The notes beneath the pieces were generated by a model that saw only the letters and a list, made by a program, of their open reading frames with translations, made no database searches and had not been told where the DNA came from. Source: Durusdinium trenchii (taxonomy: Eukaryota; Sar; Dinophyceae; Suessiales; Symbiodiniaceae). Taken from it: a stretch of 64,000 nucleotides of DNA. The DNA lies in NCBI GenBank assembly GCA_963970005.1, contig CAXAMN010027472.1:1569749-1633748 (forward strand), in the 5' to 3' direction. The position numbers and the translations under genes are program-made. Below, piece after piece: positions 1 to 11,660 of the stretch. Position 1 is the stretch's first letter. Each line of letters begins with the position of its first letter.

Positions 1-599
1 CCTTTGCGGTAGCTGGGCCTGCAAGATCCTCCGCTGATCTTGCCTTTGCAACATTCACTCGTCCATGGCGGGCGCACAGAAACAGCAAAGACATGGGCTG
101 ACAATGGCGTATCATTGTGACTAGTGACTAGAGTCTGTCAGTCTGTCTGTCCAACGAGTCCAACTTCATTGATTTCATCAGGTTGTTTCTAGATTACTTA
201 TCTAAGATATATGATATACGCATCCACTTGCGATATATACATTTATTCAACACGGTTAGATTGAAAAATGCTGGGAAATGTCTGAAACATTGGTGTGTAA
301 ATGAAAAATTGTTTGTTGTCATCAAGCAACCATGTTTTTTGAGCCCAAATTACGAAAACGGTGTGAAGACGCCATTGTTTAGTTGATTTCGGGAAACCCA
401 CGACAAACCAGATCAGGGGAAGGACTGGAGCCAATCTCACAGCTCCAATGTCAAGACTCAAGATCTTGCAGAACATTAGCTGTATCTTGAATTACTTTAC
501 TTTGAGTGATCCCCACCATGACATTTCAATCATTTGTCTTGATGCCATAGTGAGGAGCATGTTGCCATGGTCGTGAGTATTGTAGTTCTCGATGTTGCT

Positions 600-950
600 T
601 GCGGGTCCTCGGGTTGTGTGCTGTGGTTGTGTGTTGTGTTTGTGGTTGTGTGTTTGTGGTTGTGTGTTTGTGATTGTGGTTCCTGGATGGTCGTGGTTGA
701 GTTCCGGCAGGGAACACTGGGCGCGGCGGGGAACACTTGGGTCTGGAGCTCGCGGTTGAGGTCCGGCAGGGAACACTGGTCGTGGTTGAGGTCTGGCAGG
801 GAACACTGGGCGTGGATGGTCGTGGTTGACGAGGTCCGGCAGGGAACGCTGGGCGTGGATGGTCGTGGTTGAGGTCCGGCGGAGGAGGACGAGGAGGAGG
901 AGGAGGAGATGGAGAAGGAGCAGGAGGCGGAGGAGGAGGAGATGGGGCTG
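600..950. repeat. Low-complexity and short tandem repeat cluster
   Basis: A GT-rich stretch (TTTGTGGTTGTG units) passes into a degenerate ~30-bp tandem repeat built on GGTCCGGCAGGGAACACTGG, then into a GAGGAG run. The open frames on both strands here translate to biased repeats (proline/serine or glutamate-rich) and change register with the repeat, so I treat them as non-coding. Confidence 0.75.
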
Positions 951-1189
951 ACATAAAATCTAACAACCCTCACCTGGCAGGCGGGAAAAACATGATTTTA
1001 CATGTGGCCTCCATATCAAGAATGCACGTTGGCAATTGAACATTTTAATTTTACTCAGAACCAATATTTTAAGGCTTACGCCTGACAGCCGGGCGCCGGC
1101 CCAACATAGAGGAGATAGGGGCAAAAGATCTCGTTGGCTTGCTTAGGGTCTCTTTCCCGCCTCTCTCTCTCTCGCCTTTAGTTTCTGTC

Positions 1190-1680
1190 GTTCTCGAGCC
1201 TAGGTGAGCCTATGTTGCCCCACGTTGCGCCTATATTGGCCCTCTCTCTTAATTTATGTTGTGGATGGGTGAGGCAATGTTGCACCAGCGTTACGCCGAG
1301 GTTGGGCCGCGGTTGGCTTATAGTGGTCTCTGTGGGGCGTATGTCACGCCTATGTTGGACTTGGTGGGGCATATATTGAGCAAAGTTAAGCTATCTGGTG
1401 CGCATCTTGGCCCTAGGTTGAGCCAAGTTGGGCCCATGTGGTCTATGTTGGGCGCATCTTGGGCCCATGTTGAGCCTATGTTGGGCCTATGTTGGCCTAT
1501 GTTAGGCCTATGTTGGCCTATGTTGGCCCCATGTTGGCCTATGTTGGGCCTATGTTGGCGTATGTTGGCCCCATGTTGGCCTATGTTGGCCCTATGTTGA
1601 GCCATCTTGGAGGCTATGTTGGACATATGTTGGGGATATGTTGGCTATCTTAGGCCCATGTTGGGGATATGTTAGGCGAG
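1190..1680. repeat. Degenerate TATGTTGG(G)CC tandem array
   Basis: Copies of an 11-12 bp unit, TATGTTGGCC or TATGTTGGGCC, are tightly packed from about 1430 to 1670 and become more degenerate leftwards. Reading frames on both strands stay open because the unit lacks stops. They translate to short Cys/Trp/Pro or Asn/Ile/Gly repeats and are unlikely to be genes. Confidence 0.8.
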
Positions 1681-2664
1681 TTATGTTGAAAAACTCTTCC
1701 GATACAACTGTTTACGTTTTTTCCTTCCCGCAAAGCAAAACCCTGGAAAAACCTACGTTTTTTAACACCGCCAAGATGAAATTCTCGGCCGCTGAGGGGG
1801 CCAAAACCCTGTTAAAAAAACGAGGTTTGTGAACATCGCACGCAACAAACACCGTAAATTACAAGAGCATCAGTGACGTATATCCGGCCAGGGGCGCAAG
1901 CCCCAGGGCCGTGTCCTCCCGCAGGGTTCTCTCCTCTCCGAAGGAGATCCTACTTTGTGCGATGGAAGGACCTCTTGAAAGATTCGACCAAAGCAGACTT
2001 GCCGCCAGTAGTGAGGAAGTTGATGGGGACAGACGACAGTAGCATGTTGTCTATTGATGGCGAGCAGACACCACAGGAATGTTCGCATCGTTTCTTCGTA
2101 GTGGATGCTGTGATTACAGAATTTTTTCCGGTGGCGAGTGTCAATCTAGACATGTCTTTGGAAGACTTTGGCGCACTGCGCTCTTTTGTGTGACGCTGTC
2201 TGCAACCATTCAGGCTGAACCTGTGTGCGATGGAGATTTGTTCTTCGGAGACAGCGGGATCACCTTTTCGTCGTTCTCCTTTGGGCCAACGTGTGATGGA
2301 AGGCACTGCGTGGGCAGTTGGATTGAAGCAAGCACGGTGGGAGATGTGGTTTCAGCTTTGCAGTACAGCTATTTCGCAGCTACCGTATCAGCGGGTGTTT
2401 GAAACTGCAGAGGGGTTGTTTCAATACGCTCGAGCAGCGCCAGCGGGAAGGCACTTTGTTTGGACAGAATGCTAAAACGAAACGAGAGCAACTGTCAGCT
2501 GCAGACTCCGGCGCTTCCTTTTGGTTGATGGCTTGGCTGTACAAACAACTTCTGCAACAGTATGAGCAAGCTCATGGGCAGTTGGACCTGAATAGGCTGG
2601 GAGGTCAAAGCAAAGTTCGAAATTATGAGAACTTTGGCAGACAGTATGGAAACATGTTTGGCAT

Positions 2665-3405
2665 TCGGGCCACAGATACTCCGCGTACTAAAGTTGTACT
2701 ACAAAGTCGCCAGTTCTCATCCTCCAGCTCGCCAGATACTCCGCGTACTACAGTTGTATACAAAGTCGCCAGTTCTCAGCTTCCAGCTCTACAGGTTGCT
2801 CCGCGTACTAAAGTTGTACTACAAAGTCTCCAGTTCTCATCCTCCAGCTCGCCAGATACTCCGCGTACTACAGTTGTACTACAAAGTTGCCAGTTCTCAG
2901 CTTCCAGCTCTACAGATTGCTCCGCGTACTAAAGTTGTACTACAAAGTCGCCAGTTCTCACCATCCAGCTCCACAGATACTCCGCGTACTAAAGTTGTAC
3001 TACAAAGTCGCCAGTTCTCAGCTTCCAGCTCTACAGATTGCTCCGCGTACTCAAGTTGTACTAGAAAGTCGCCAGTTCTCACCATCCAGCTCCACAGATA
3101 CTCCGCGTAGTACAGTTGTACTACAAAGTCGCCAGTTCTCCTCGTCCAGCTCGCCAAATACTCCGTGTACTAAAGTTGTACTACGAAGTCGCCAGTTCTC
3201 AGCTTCTAGCTGCACAGATTGCTCCGCGTACTGAAGTTGTACTACAAAGTCGCCAGTTCTCATCATCCAGCTTGCCAGATACTCCGCGTACTAAAATTGT
3301 ACTACAATGACGCCAGTTCTCAGCTTCCAGCTCACAAATTGCTCCGCGTACTAAAGTTGCACTACAAAGTCGCCAGTTCTCAGCTTCCAGCTCCCCAGAT
3401 GCTGT
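2665..3405. repeat. ~60-bp tandem repeat array (about 12 units)
   Basis: The start of the unit, CTCCGCGTACTAAAGTTGTA, recurs at 2679, 2739, 2799, 2859, 2920 and onward, giving a 60-61 bp period. Each unit also holds ACAAAGTCGCCAGTTCTCA and a variable CAGCTCxxCAGAT tail that alternates between two versions, which suggests a higher-order dimer. The period drifts between 60 and 61, so frames break repeatedly. I regard it as a minisatellite rather than a coding repeat. Confidence 0.85.
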
Positions 3406-4200
3406 GCCTGCCACGAAATCTGCACATGGAGGTTCACAAAGTGCTGTGCCCGCCACGAAATCTCCACATGGAGGTTCAGAAAGTGCTGCGCCTTCCACGA
3501 AATCTGCACATGGAGGTTCACAAAGTGCTGCAACTGCCACGAAATCTGCACATGGAGGTTCACAAAGTGCTGTGCCTGCCACGAAATCTCCACATGGAGG
3601 TTCAGAAATTGCTGCGCCTGCCACGAAATCTGCACATGGAGGTTCACAAAGTGCTGTGCCTGCCACGAAATCTGCACATGGAGGTTCACAAAAAGTGCTG
3701 TGCCTGCCACGAAATCTGCACATGGAGGTTCACAAGAAGTGCTGTGCCTGCCACGAAATCTCCACATTGAGGTTCACAAAGTGCTGCGCCTGCTACGAAA
3801 TCTGCACATGGAGGTTCACAAAGTGCTGCACCTGCCACGAAATCTGCACATGGAGGCTCACAAATTGCTGTGCCTGCTACGAAATCTGCGCATGGAGGTT
3901 CACAAAGTGCTGCGCCTGCCACGAAATCTGCACCTGGAGGTTCACAAAGTGCTGCACCTGCCACGAAATCTGCACATGGAGGTTCACAAAGTGCTGCGCC
4001 TGCCACGAAATCTGCGCCTGCCACGAAATCTGCACCTGGAGGTTGACAAAGTGCTGCACCTGCCACGAAATCTGCACATGAGGGTTCACAAAGTGCTGCG
4101 CCTGCCACGAAATCTGCACCTCGAAGTTCACAAAGTGCTGCACCTGCCACAAAATCTGCACACGCAGGTTCACAAAGTGCTGCGCCTGCCACGAAATACG
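3405..4200. repeat. 42-bp tandem repeat array (about 19 units)
   Basis: It directly follows the 60-bp array. The unit contains GCCTGCCACGAAATCTGCAC followed by ATGGAGGTTCACAAAGTGCT. Because 42 is divisible by three, several frames on both strands stay open for 120-225 codons. The + frame from 3404 reads as 14-residue PATKSAHGGSQ-type repeats, and the opposite strand reads EPPCADFVAG-type repeats. One or two-base slips (near 3690, 3730 and 4045) switch frames, which argues against selection for a protein. Confidence 0.85.
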
Positions 4201-4540
4201 GCTCTCTGAGCGGCCTGTCTGCTGACAGATGTGCTTACGTTCTGCAGTGACAAACAAAATCTTTCGTCTCCACTTTTACAGACGGTTATGACGTCTTTTG
4301 CATGTAATACTCATGACGTTCACGAACACGACCTGCTTTCGTCTGCGCGATGAAAAAGAGCTTGGCTATAGGGTTTTACGTCGGCAGAGCGATGGGGTTT
4401 TACTTCGGCTAGTTGTGGCTGTACACACATGTCTGCACAATACCTCGTACATCCGCTGTGCACATTACTCTCCCACACCTCTCTCCCACCCCTCTGTTGT
4501 GTAATTCTGATATAATTCCTGACAAGGCCATGTTGTAGAA

Positions 4541-4692
4541 GCTATTGAGACTCTGACTGCTTTGTGCTTTTAGAAACTTAAGATTCGTAAATATTCATAT
4601 GTGGGGTTATCCGATCCATTGAGACTCTGACTGCTTTGTGCTTTAGAAACTTAAGATTCGTAAAGATTCATATGTGGGGTTATCCGATCCTT
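4541..4692. repeat. Tandem duplication of ~77 bp
   Basis: Two adjacent near-identical copies run from ATTGAGACTCTGACTGCTTT to GGGGTTATCCGATCC. They differ by a few substitutions or indels, including one T in the CTTTTAGAAAC segment. This looks like a recent local duplication. No gene is associated. Confidence 0.85.
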
Positions 4693-4729
4693 TAATTTGT
4701 TGGTAATATATATATATATGTATATATCA

Positions 4730-4848
4730 CCACATCATCCATCCTCGCCACCACCATCACGACCGCTACAACCACCTCCATCACCACCACCATCACCACT
4801 GTCACCACTCTCATCACCACCATCATCGCCTCCATCATCACCCTCTCT
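4730..4848. repeat. CAC/CAT trinucleotide low-complexity tract
   Basis: A run of ACCACCATCACC-like triplets follows a short TA microsatellite at about 4709. It would encode a Ser/Pro or His-rich stretch in one frame but looks like simple sequence. Confidence 0.75.
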
Positions 4849-4849
4849 C

Positions 4850-5101
4850 ATGCGACTTTTCTTCGACTTTTCACCCAGGTACGTGCGTGCTTTGGTCTTA
4901 GCGAACCGCTTAGACTTTGTGGACCTGAATGCCTTGCTCGGCCGCCAGTGGACAGAGGTGCCTTACAAATGCCTCACCCATCGCCTGACGAGCCCGGACG
5001 TACTGCTTGGTGGATGGGGAAGGCCCCCACTCGTGTACAAGCAATGGGTCCACGGTCACTTCGTGAAAGGATCGATTTTCGCTCCTAGCTGGGAAATTTG
5101 A
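4850..5101 (+). CDS. Possible exon or small ORF of unknown function
   Basis: An ORF opens at an ATG after the triplet tract and gives about 83 residues with normal composition: RYVRALVLANRLDFVDLNAL, then GRQWTEVPYKCLTHRL and VYKQWVHGHFVKGS. A CAG boundary precedes GTACGTGCG at about 4879, so the reading frame may belong to a spliced exon. A poly-A tract follows the stop. I do not recognise a family. It is the only stretch in the first 9 kb whose translation looks protein-like, and it may be a relic of a larger gene or of a mobile element. Confidence 0.3.
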   Translation: MRLFFDFSPRYVRALVLANRLDFVDLNALLGRQWTEVPYKCLTHRLTSPDVLLGGWGRPPLVYKQWVHGHFVKGSIFAPSWEI

Positions 5102-6109
5102 AAAAAAAAATTGTGTCCAGAAACACGGCTCAGGAGTCCCAAGTGGATCTCAAGCAGGGTGCTGTACTTGCTGTACCTGTCAGTGGAGAACCTGCAAAAA
5201 CCATTTGGATTGTGATGGACTGTGTTTGTTTTTTTTTTTACCCTCACCAGGTCACCACTCAACAAGAGAAAGGTTTTGGTCTTTGTCGTTCCAAGAACAT
5301 CTGAGGGAATATCAGTAGTTTCCTTACGGGATCACCTGGCTGGACAACCCCACAATACCCCACACTGGCCCCACACTATTTAGGCGAGGTCTTCATTGGA
5401 CACCCATTGGAAAGGCTGGATGGGTCAAAACTCTTCATACTCCCTGGAAGTCCAACTGCTTTAAACATGATCTTTGGGTGACCCGAGTCTATAGGAATTT
5501 CCTTTACTTGGGAGGTGCCAAGTAGTCGAACCGGACTTCTCGGGTATAGTTGTTTGTGGTTCATCGACGGTCAACAGCCACGTACAAGCATAGTACCCCT
5601 CAAAACTGGGAGTGGGGAGACAACCCTTTCGTTTGTGGCGGAAAAAGAACCCCCCAACTCGCTATGGTGCACCCTCAATGTGATGTATTCACCGGGTTCA
5701 CGGAGGATCTAGTGCGTTTGGGGCTGGATGCAAGGAAGAATCTTTTGAGATTGAATCATCGATCCTCAAATTGCTAGCGAGAGGAAGATTCTTTGGCTCT
5801 TACATGTAATTCGACATGACATTCCATCTACGTGACTGTGAGGATTTTCCTCTGTTGACCAAGTGTTGATGGCAAAAACACACACACTGACATTGGTGTT
5901 CTCCGGATTTCTCCTGTCCAAATGGATAAAACCATGACCGTCTGACCGGTTCATGGCGGCCATGTCTTTGCATTCAACACTTGGACGGCTTCACAGTCCT
6001 GGCAGTCCGGGCCACTGGACACCACCAAAACGGTAAACGGTCGAAGGGGCTGAAGTCCTCAGTCGGTGAAGTGGATGAAGTCCTCGTCTTTCTGCGTATT
6101 TCTGATTGT

Positions 6110-6206
6110 CTGACTGGTGCGTCGAAAGCAGGGAATGAGGGTGGCTGGATCCAATAGAATCTCTATTGGGGGCTCATTCCCTTTTTTCCTACTAAGCACC
6201 AGTCAG
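6110..6206. mobile_element. Small foldback/MITE-like element, 97 bp
   Basis: The ends are a perfect 11-bp inverted repeat, CTGACTGGTGC and GCACCAGTCAG. Just inside lies a second inverted pair, GGAATGAG and CTCATTCC. There is no coding capacity. Confidence 0.6.
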
Positions 6207-6409
6207 TTGTTTTGCGTGATGACAGTGGTGCAATCTGACATAATGAAATTAGCGCATATATATATATAGATAGAGAGCGAAGCCATTTACTGAGCGAGGC
6301 TGATTTTTACCAAATCTGGATCAACATGTAGAAAGGGTTTGTTTAGTTTGACCATAATCATGCCTGTCTTAATTGAAATCTGGATAATACATGTATCAGT
6401 CCAGTAGGG

Positions 6410-6739
6410 ATGAACCGTGGGTTTATAAAGGTTATTAGGCATTGTAAGTGTATTTATAACATACTTATATATACCGTATAAGTATGGTATAACATGATAT
6501 ACTATAGTGTAGCTTCTACAACACTTAGCAACTTGAAGTCATAAGTTCTATAAACTTTATAACTACTTAACATCATCTATGCTAAGTTTTACAACCATTT
6601 AGCATACTTATAAGTAGTTATAAGTAGTTATAACAGCTTACAACCAGTTTTGTAAATGGTTATAACTTGAACCTGTAAATGTTAACACTTGCAGCTCACC
6701 TCATAACTTCTAGTAACTGTTATAAATTCACGGTTCATA
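6410..6739. mobile_element. AT-rich MITE-like element, ~330 bp
   Basis: The left end ATGAACCGTGGGTTTATA is matched at the right end by the inverted TATAAATTCACGGTTCAT, with two mismatches over 18 bp. The interior is rich in short TATAAGT/ACTTATA palindromes. There is no open frame. Confidence 0.55.
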
Positions 6740-7080
6740 TACAGGTTTCTTTTGGAGGTGTTTGGACAAGTGGTAGTTGTTGACCTGCAGTCATGGTACA
6801 ATTTCATTCCTGTGAAGGCTAGGTGAGACTTACAAGCTACCTGGAGTCTCAAAATACTTTAGACAATGTGTACAGGTTAAGCTACCTCTCTTTTGTAACG
6901 GAAGGTACGGTACGTGGTATATCTAACAGGTAGCCTCCAGGCAGTCCTCCGAGTTTGAACACCAAAAAGGTCGTGACTCGTGGCCGGACCTCGTTTGAAG
7001 TACATGGAGTTATAGCTTCAACTCTGAGTAACAAGGTGCCTTACTAGTAGTAACAGGAGTCACCTGAGTTGCCTATAGTA

Positions 7081-7165
7081 CATGGAGTTGTTACTACTAG
7101 TAAGGCACCTGTTACTACTAGCGTGGCACTTGTTACTAGTAGCGTGGCACTTGTTACTACTAGCT
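7081..7165. repeat. 21-bp tandem repeat GTTACTACTAGYRWGGCACYT
   Basis: About four copies of GTTACTACTAGCGTGGCACTT are present. The same unit occurs in reverse complement at about 22975-23060, so it is a dispersed as well as a tandem repeat. Confidence 0.7.
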
Positions 7166-9047
7166 TCTTTTGCTCAGAAAGAAAAACACCACACACCTTT
7201 TCAAAGAGGATGTGTGTTTTTCGACCTGGAGACTGGACCGACAGGGTTTTTCGACTGGATTTGTACTCTAAGTGGGGAAAGGCATGCCTATAGTGTGAAT
7301 CTATTCATTTAGCTTGGTGGGGTTATATCCTCAAAGGAGTGCCTAGTCAGAGTTGCGTGGGGGAAGAGGAAAGATGTGAGTTTCTATTATGTTAGTTTCC
7401 TGAAGCTGCCCCCTACAGCAATCACATTACCCTGTAGGGTAAGGACCGGAGTCCTACAGTGGTAAACCGGAGGTTCGCACAAGTGACCCAAGCTCGGTGG
7501 TGTTTATGTCGGACTTCTTGGGGTGCCTTTGATGGCCCACTGTAAGTTGGAAAGCTTGGACCCTTGAGTTCTTGTTGGGTTCCCTGGGCCCTGAGCATTT
7601 CTGCCGCTGCTCATCGTGCGCTTCGGTTCTGCGTCAGACTTGCCCATGGATAAACAGAGACGCTAAAGAGAGGGTGCAGAAGTTCATGAAGCTCATGCAT
7701 GAACAACGGAAGACACACACACATATATATTTATACATATATATATACATAAATTGGTTGTTCATGTTCAATGAACCATCACCCCAGTTTGTAGAACATA
7801 TGTATTAGATGTATGCAGAAAGAGTGTTTTCCAAACAGTTGTTTGAAGGGATGCAAACACGCCAACCAACGCCAACTGCCATAGGGAGAAAGAACCAAGC
7901 GGTTTGTGACAGCTTCACTGGATTCATTCTGAGATTATCTTCTGAGATTACTTATACCAATCCCCTAAAATGACCTCTAGAGATCTTGTATAATAGTTTT
8001 AAATGGGCCTTACGCACGACATGTTTGGGAAATTGCATCCAACTAGTTATCAAGACTTTAACCATTCCTGGACCCGACTTCCAAGTACCTTGGAACATGG
8101 GACATGACCCTAGTTTAAAAAATTAAAAATAAAAACACCCTGGCAGGTACTTGTAACCATTGTCCGAGGTACTTTGACACTCCAGGTAGGCATCCAAGAA
8201 CCATCGATTTAGAGTTGTTTCTTCAAATCAACTGATTTCAGGATTCCAGACTACAAAAGCCGGTGGACCGGCTTTGACCTGACCTGGTCCCGCGACGAGT
8301 TCCGCCCCGTCATGGCTCGACGAGTTCCGCCCCGTCTCTCACGGTGCGGAGCTCGGACCGACCGACGGACCGTTTCGGCCGGTGAAGGGCCTGCCGCGGT
8401 GTGTCTTTGGTTGGCCGAACCAAAATTGTTCAAAAGCACTCGATTTCAGCCAACGCCAACGGCCATCGAATAGGAGCTGACAGGCATCGGTGAAATCTCT
8501 TAGCCAGTGGGCCAGGAGTCACAAAGGGGTGGTGGAAGTCTTTTCTGATGCAGATCACGGGTCTAACGATTCGTGGTTTTTCTCATGACTACAGTCATGA
8601 GTCATTACCAGGTGGGGCAGACCAAAACGGGGCATGAGTGATTGGAAGTTCTACTTCGGGAGGTCGAAGGGCAGGTTGATCTGGGGATGTTGGACTCTGG
8701 CCATGGCCAGATCCGATGCTTGGGGTAGTTGTGCACGTGGATGGGGACCTTTGGAGAGATATGCTCCCTAGCTCAATTGGGCAGACCAGCGCCCATTTCA
8801 GTTCTGAGAACACCAATATAAAGGCATAGGATTCACTAACGCCATTGGTTTCATTGGTTTAAGGGCTTTTACCTGAAGAACCATGCTTATATATAAGTTT
8901 TACTAAGGATTTTTTAAGGTCGAACTGCAGGTCAACCTGTCCTTCAATGGTCTGGAGGGGGTGAGAACGGGTCAATCCCGCTTCCATAGACCATAGGCCC
9001 AGATCGACCAGACCGACCCGCCCGTGCTTCTCCATGCGGGAGGTTTT

Positions 9048-9094
9048 TTAAGCCCGGGAGACTCTGAACTCCCTGGTGGTTTATGCGTTTTTGG
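9048..9094 (+). repeat. Left 47-bp direct repeat flanking the retrotransposon
   Basis: The repeat begins TTAAGCCCGGGAGACTCTGA and ends in TTATGCGTTTTTGG. It matches the copy after the element except for C versus G in TTATGCG/TTATGGG. Weaker similarity (TCCATGyGGG) extends about 17 bp further left of both copies. Confidence 0.75.
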
Positions 9095-9143
9095 GGTGTA
9101 AGTAGTAGATGCAGCCGGAGAGCGCCTGGAACCTGGTTTAACT

Positions 9144-11660
9144 ATGGGAGTAGCGGGTGTGTTTGAGGGTGATGATGGTGTACGTTGGACGGGTCGGAGT
9201 GATGATTTTGGGAGAGTCTCAAGAAACGTGTGGCGTGATAGGGGTGTTGGAGGAGGACAGGGAGAAGAGGAGACTACTTCATCTCCCTCGGTAACCCCAT
9301 CAGCGCCACTTCAACCACCAGTAAAAGCCCCACCTGCAGAACCCCCCGCAGGATTGGATACCAGAGCTCCTAGGCCTGATGCCGCTGAGCCAGATGGAGA
9401 GGTGTCCCCTTCGGACTCCGTAGACAGGACCACGCCACGTACCTATGAGGGAAACGTGATCGAAGGGGAGCGCGAAGGGGGATGGGAATCTCTCACGGCT
9501 AGACCAGGGGAGAGGTCCTATTCCGAAGTGGAGATGGGCTGGCGCTTGGCACGGGGAAGGACGCGTTTCATCTGTCCGGGGTATGATTGTCGCCATCGGG
9601 GCGCGGGTGACAAAGTGGCTTGCGTTATGTGTGGCATTGAGCTGGCGAGTTTTCGGGCTCTCAAGGACCACTTTCGGGCGGCGCATCACCGACAGTTTCG
9701 GTGCGGGTCCTGCAATGCACATTTCTCCGGGACGGAGGATGTGCTTAAGCACTGTAGGAGCGCCAGCCACTATGCCCCGGACGAGTACTGCGTTGATCCG
9801 TTGTATGTGGGGAGGACGAGGGATTGGACGCAGTCCCCGGACGACGTCCCGCATTGGACCCCAGGAGGGGGGACGACTGGCATAGAATGCCAGTGCGGGG
9901 AGTCAGGGAGAAGGGGGGCCATTGGCGGAGGGGGCATCCAACACCCTTCGTGTGGGTTGGCGGCATTAGCCGCGGCTCGAACTGGCGCCGCTGCTGGGAT
10001 TGTGGCTGGTAGGGACTACCACAGTTTCGCTATGGATGAGATCAGAAGGCTGACGGGAGCGGCAGTTAGGCCGCTGGACGCGGCAGCCGCCTTTACATGG
10101 TTGGCGACAAAACAGGTGAAAGAAGAGGTGGTAGCTTTTCCAGACGCGGGGAAGGTTTGGTTCAACCAGCAGACAGAAGTGTGGACTTTTTCGACCCACC
10201 CTGCACATCGTCGATCCACTAGGTGGTCAGCGGCGTTTGCAGCCGCACGAACGGGAGCGAAGGGAGGAGCACTAGAGGGACCGGCGATTGACCTTTGCTC
10301 CATGTTCTGCTCAGGTGTGGGCAACATGGCAGGGCTCCCGATGCCGGTGCGGGGGGTCTTGTTGGACGAGGGAATATATCCACTCACCCCGGATATGCTG
10401 CGGCGTGCGGCTCAAGCTGCGGGGGTTCCAATTCGCATCCATTCGGTGGGGCGATGTGACCGTGCGGTGAATGGAGCTAGAGATGTGCATAGCACGGTGG
10501 TTGCTGGAGAGGGGCATTTCAGCGCATTGGAGCATACCTCAGATGACACGCCGGTCATCAATGTGCATGGGATTGCACATGCCAATACGCAGTTGCTGGC
10601 TCGCCCCACAGCGATGGTGGAGTCTGTGCGGCGACAGAACGCGTCTCGTGGGATGGAGCAAGACTCTTTTTCCACCATCCATCGCAACGAGGCTCTTGGG
10701 CTCCTGCAGTTGAATGTAGTGATCCGCAAGATGATGCAGGTGTGCCCTTTCCAGCATCGAGAGCGAAAGTTTTGTGCCATAGGGTTGAGCCCCATACATT
10801 TTCGTTGGCGGAGCCCCTTTGATGGACTCCCACCGCCCGGGAACCCGGTTTGGTGGTTGAGCAGCAATCTTTACGCCCTCGATGACTGGTATTGCATTGG
10901 GAACAAGATAGTCGTCATTGATGTCCTGGAGCCTGAAACGGAGCTGCTGAGTACACCATATGAGCTTCGGCTGAGCCAATACCTGGATCCCACAGCCAAG
11001 AGCGAGCGGCGAGCCATCTGCCTGGAGCAATGCATAGGTGATGCGAAGATCTGCAACTGGGATTTCCAGGTTGCAATGCCGAATCTTGACATTCTGCAAC
11101 AAGCTCTACAAGATTTCCCGAACAGGCAAAAGCTGCCGAAATTGAAGCTGAAGGAGATTCTCCCACAAGATCTGACTGTGCCTTTTGATGACCTCCAAGA
11201 GAGGGAGATACAAGAGCACGATCATTTTCAGATTTTCACGGATGGGTCCTATATGCCTCAAGCAGTCAGGAGTGCTAGCTGGGCGTTTGTTGTCCTTGTG
11301 AGCAGCGGAGTTGAATGGTGTGTGCACTGTGATTATGGCACAGTAGCATGTGACCCCCATGATCCTGGATGGATTGGTCACCAAACGCCCAATGCTAGAG
11401 CTGCAGAGGTGACAGCAATCGTGCGTGCTCTTGAGTGGTGTTTTGCTGTGCCGGTGCAGAGCACCTTTCAAGTCCGCTTTGATGCGGAAAATGTGGGCTG
11501 GGCTGCTGCTGGGCAGTATGCATTGCAAGAACGGCCAAATGTCCTGGGCGAGTCACCTGGAAGCATGTGCGAGCGCACCAAGGGACACTTGGCAATGAAA
11601 TTGCAGATTCCCTGGCCAAGCTTGTTGTTCAGCAAAAGCTGCCCGACCTTGATCGTTTGA
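9144..11660 (+). CDS. Retrotransposon N-terminal part: zinc fingers, Cys/His region, RNase H (frameshifted)
   Basis: The ATG at 9144 opens 838 codons. Residues ~20-135 are Pro/Ser/Glu-rich. Two C2H2 fingers start at residues ~160 (CVMCGIELASF, DHFRAAHH) and ~187 (CGSCNAHFSG, HCRSASH), a nucleic-acid-binding module. A region with HPSCGLAALAAA (~268) and GEGHFSALEH (~455) has the Cys then His spacing of papain-like or OTU-like proteases; that reading is only a guess. RNase H begins at TDGS (~699), with Glu in NARAAEVTAIVRALEW (~755) and Asp in VRFDAENVGW (~779). The RNase H His/Asp motif AHQGTLGNEIADSLA is found only in the next frame, so about 30 C-terminal codons of this ORF are out-of-frame reading after a 1-nt frameshift near 11540-11565. 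The first 1.4 kb is richer in GC and CpG than the rest of the element. Confidence 0.8.
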   Translation: MGVAGVFEGDDGVRWTGRSDDFGRVSRNVWRDRGVGGGQGEEETTSSPSVTPSAPLQPPVKAPPAEPPAGLDTRAPRPDAAEPDGEVSPSDSVDRTTPRTYEGNVIEGEREGGWESLTARPGERSYSEVEMGWRLARGRTRFICPGYDCRHRGAGDKVACVMCGIELASFRALKDHFRAAHHRQFRCGSCNAHFSGTEDVLKHCRSASHYAPDEYCVDPLYVGRTRDWTQSPDDVPHWTPGGGTTGIECQCGESGRRGAIGGGGIQHPSCGLAALAAARTGAAAGIVAGRDYHSFAMDEIRRLTGAAVRPLDAAAAFTWLATKQVKEEVVAFPDAGKVWFNQQTEVWTFSTHPAHRRSTRWSAAFAAARTGAKGGALEGPAIDLCSMFCSGVGNMAGLPMPVRGVLLDEGIYPLTPDMLRRAAQAAGVPIRIHSVGRCDRAVNGARDVHSTVVAGEGHFSALEHTSDDTPVINVHGIAHANTQLLARPTAMVESVRRQNASRGMEQDSFSTIHRNEALGLLQLNVVIRKMMQVCPFQHRERKFCAIGLSPIHFRWRSPFDGLPPPGNPVWWLSSNLYALDDWYCIGNKIVVIDVLEPETELLSTPYELRLSQYLDPTAKSERRAICLEQCIGDAKICNWDFQVAMPNLDILQQALQDFPNRQKLPKLKLKEILPQDLTVPFDDLQEREIQEHDHFQIFTDGSYMPQAVRSASWAFVVLVSSGVEWCVHCDYGTVACDPHDPGWIGHQTPNARAAEVTAIVRALEWCFAVPVQSTFQVRFDAENVGWAAAGQYALQERPNVLGESPGSMCERTKGHLAMKLQIPWPSLLFSKSCPTLIV

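Larger units (their letters stand above)
5102..9047. other. Non-coding, repeat-derived region
   Basis: No reading frame here is convincing. Visible content is short TIR elements (listed separately), AT-rich blocks with TATAAGTAGTTATAAG-type repeats near 6600, a TA/CA microsatellite near 7710-7750, and a duplicated CGACGAGTTCCGCCCCGTC segment near 8295-8335. Phrases such as ACCTTGGAACATGGGACATG recur elsewhere in the flanks, which marks dispersed repeats. Confidence 0.6.

Noticed and set aside
2665-4200. Regularly spaced repeats that might suggest a CRISPR array
   Set aside because: There is no repeat/unique-spacer alternation: whole units repeat in tandem and the setting is eukaryotic.
3199-4257. 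Several 100-170 codon minus-strand ORFs (EPPCADFVAG repeats)
   Set aside because: They are produced by the stop-free 42-bp repeat and have breaks between registers.
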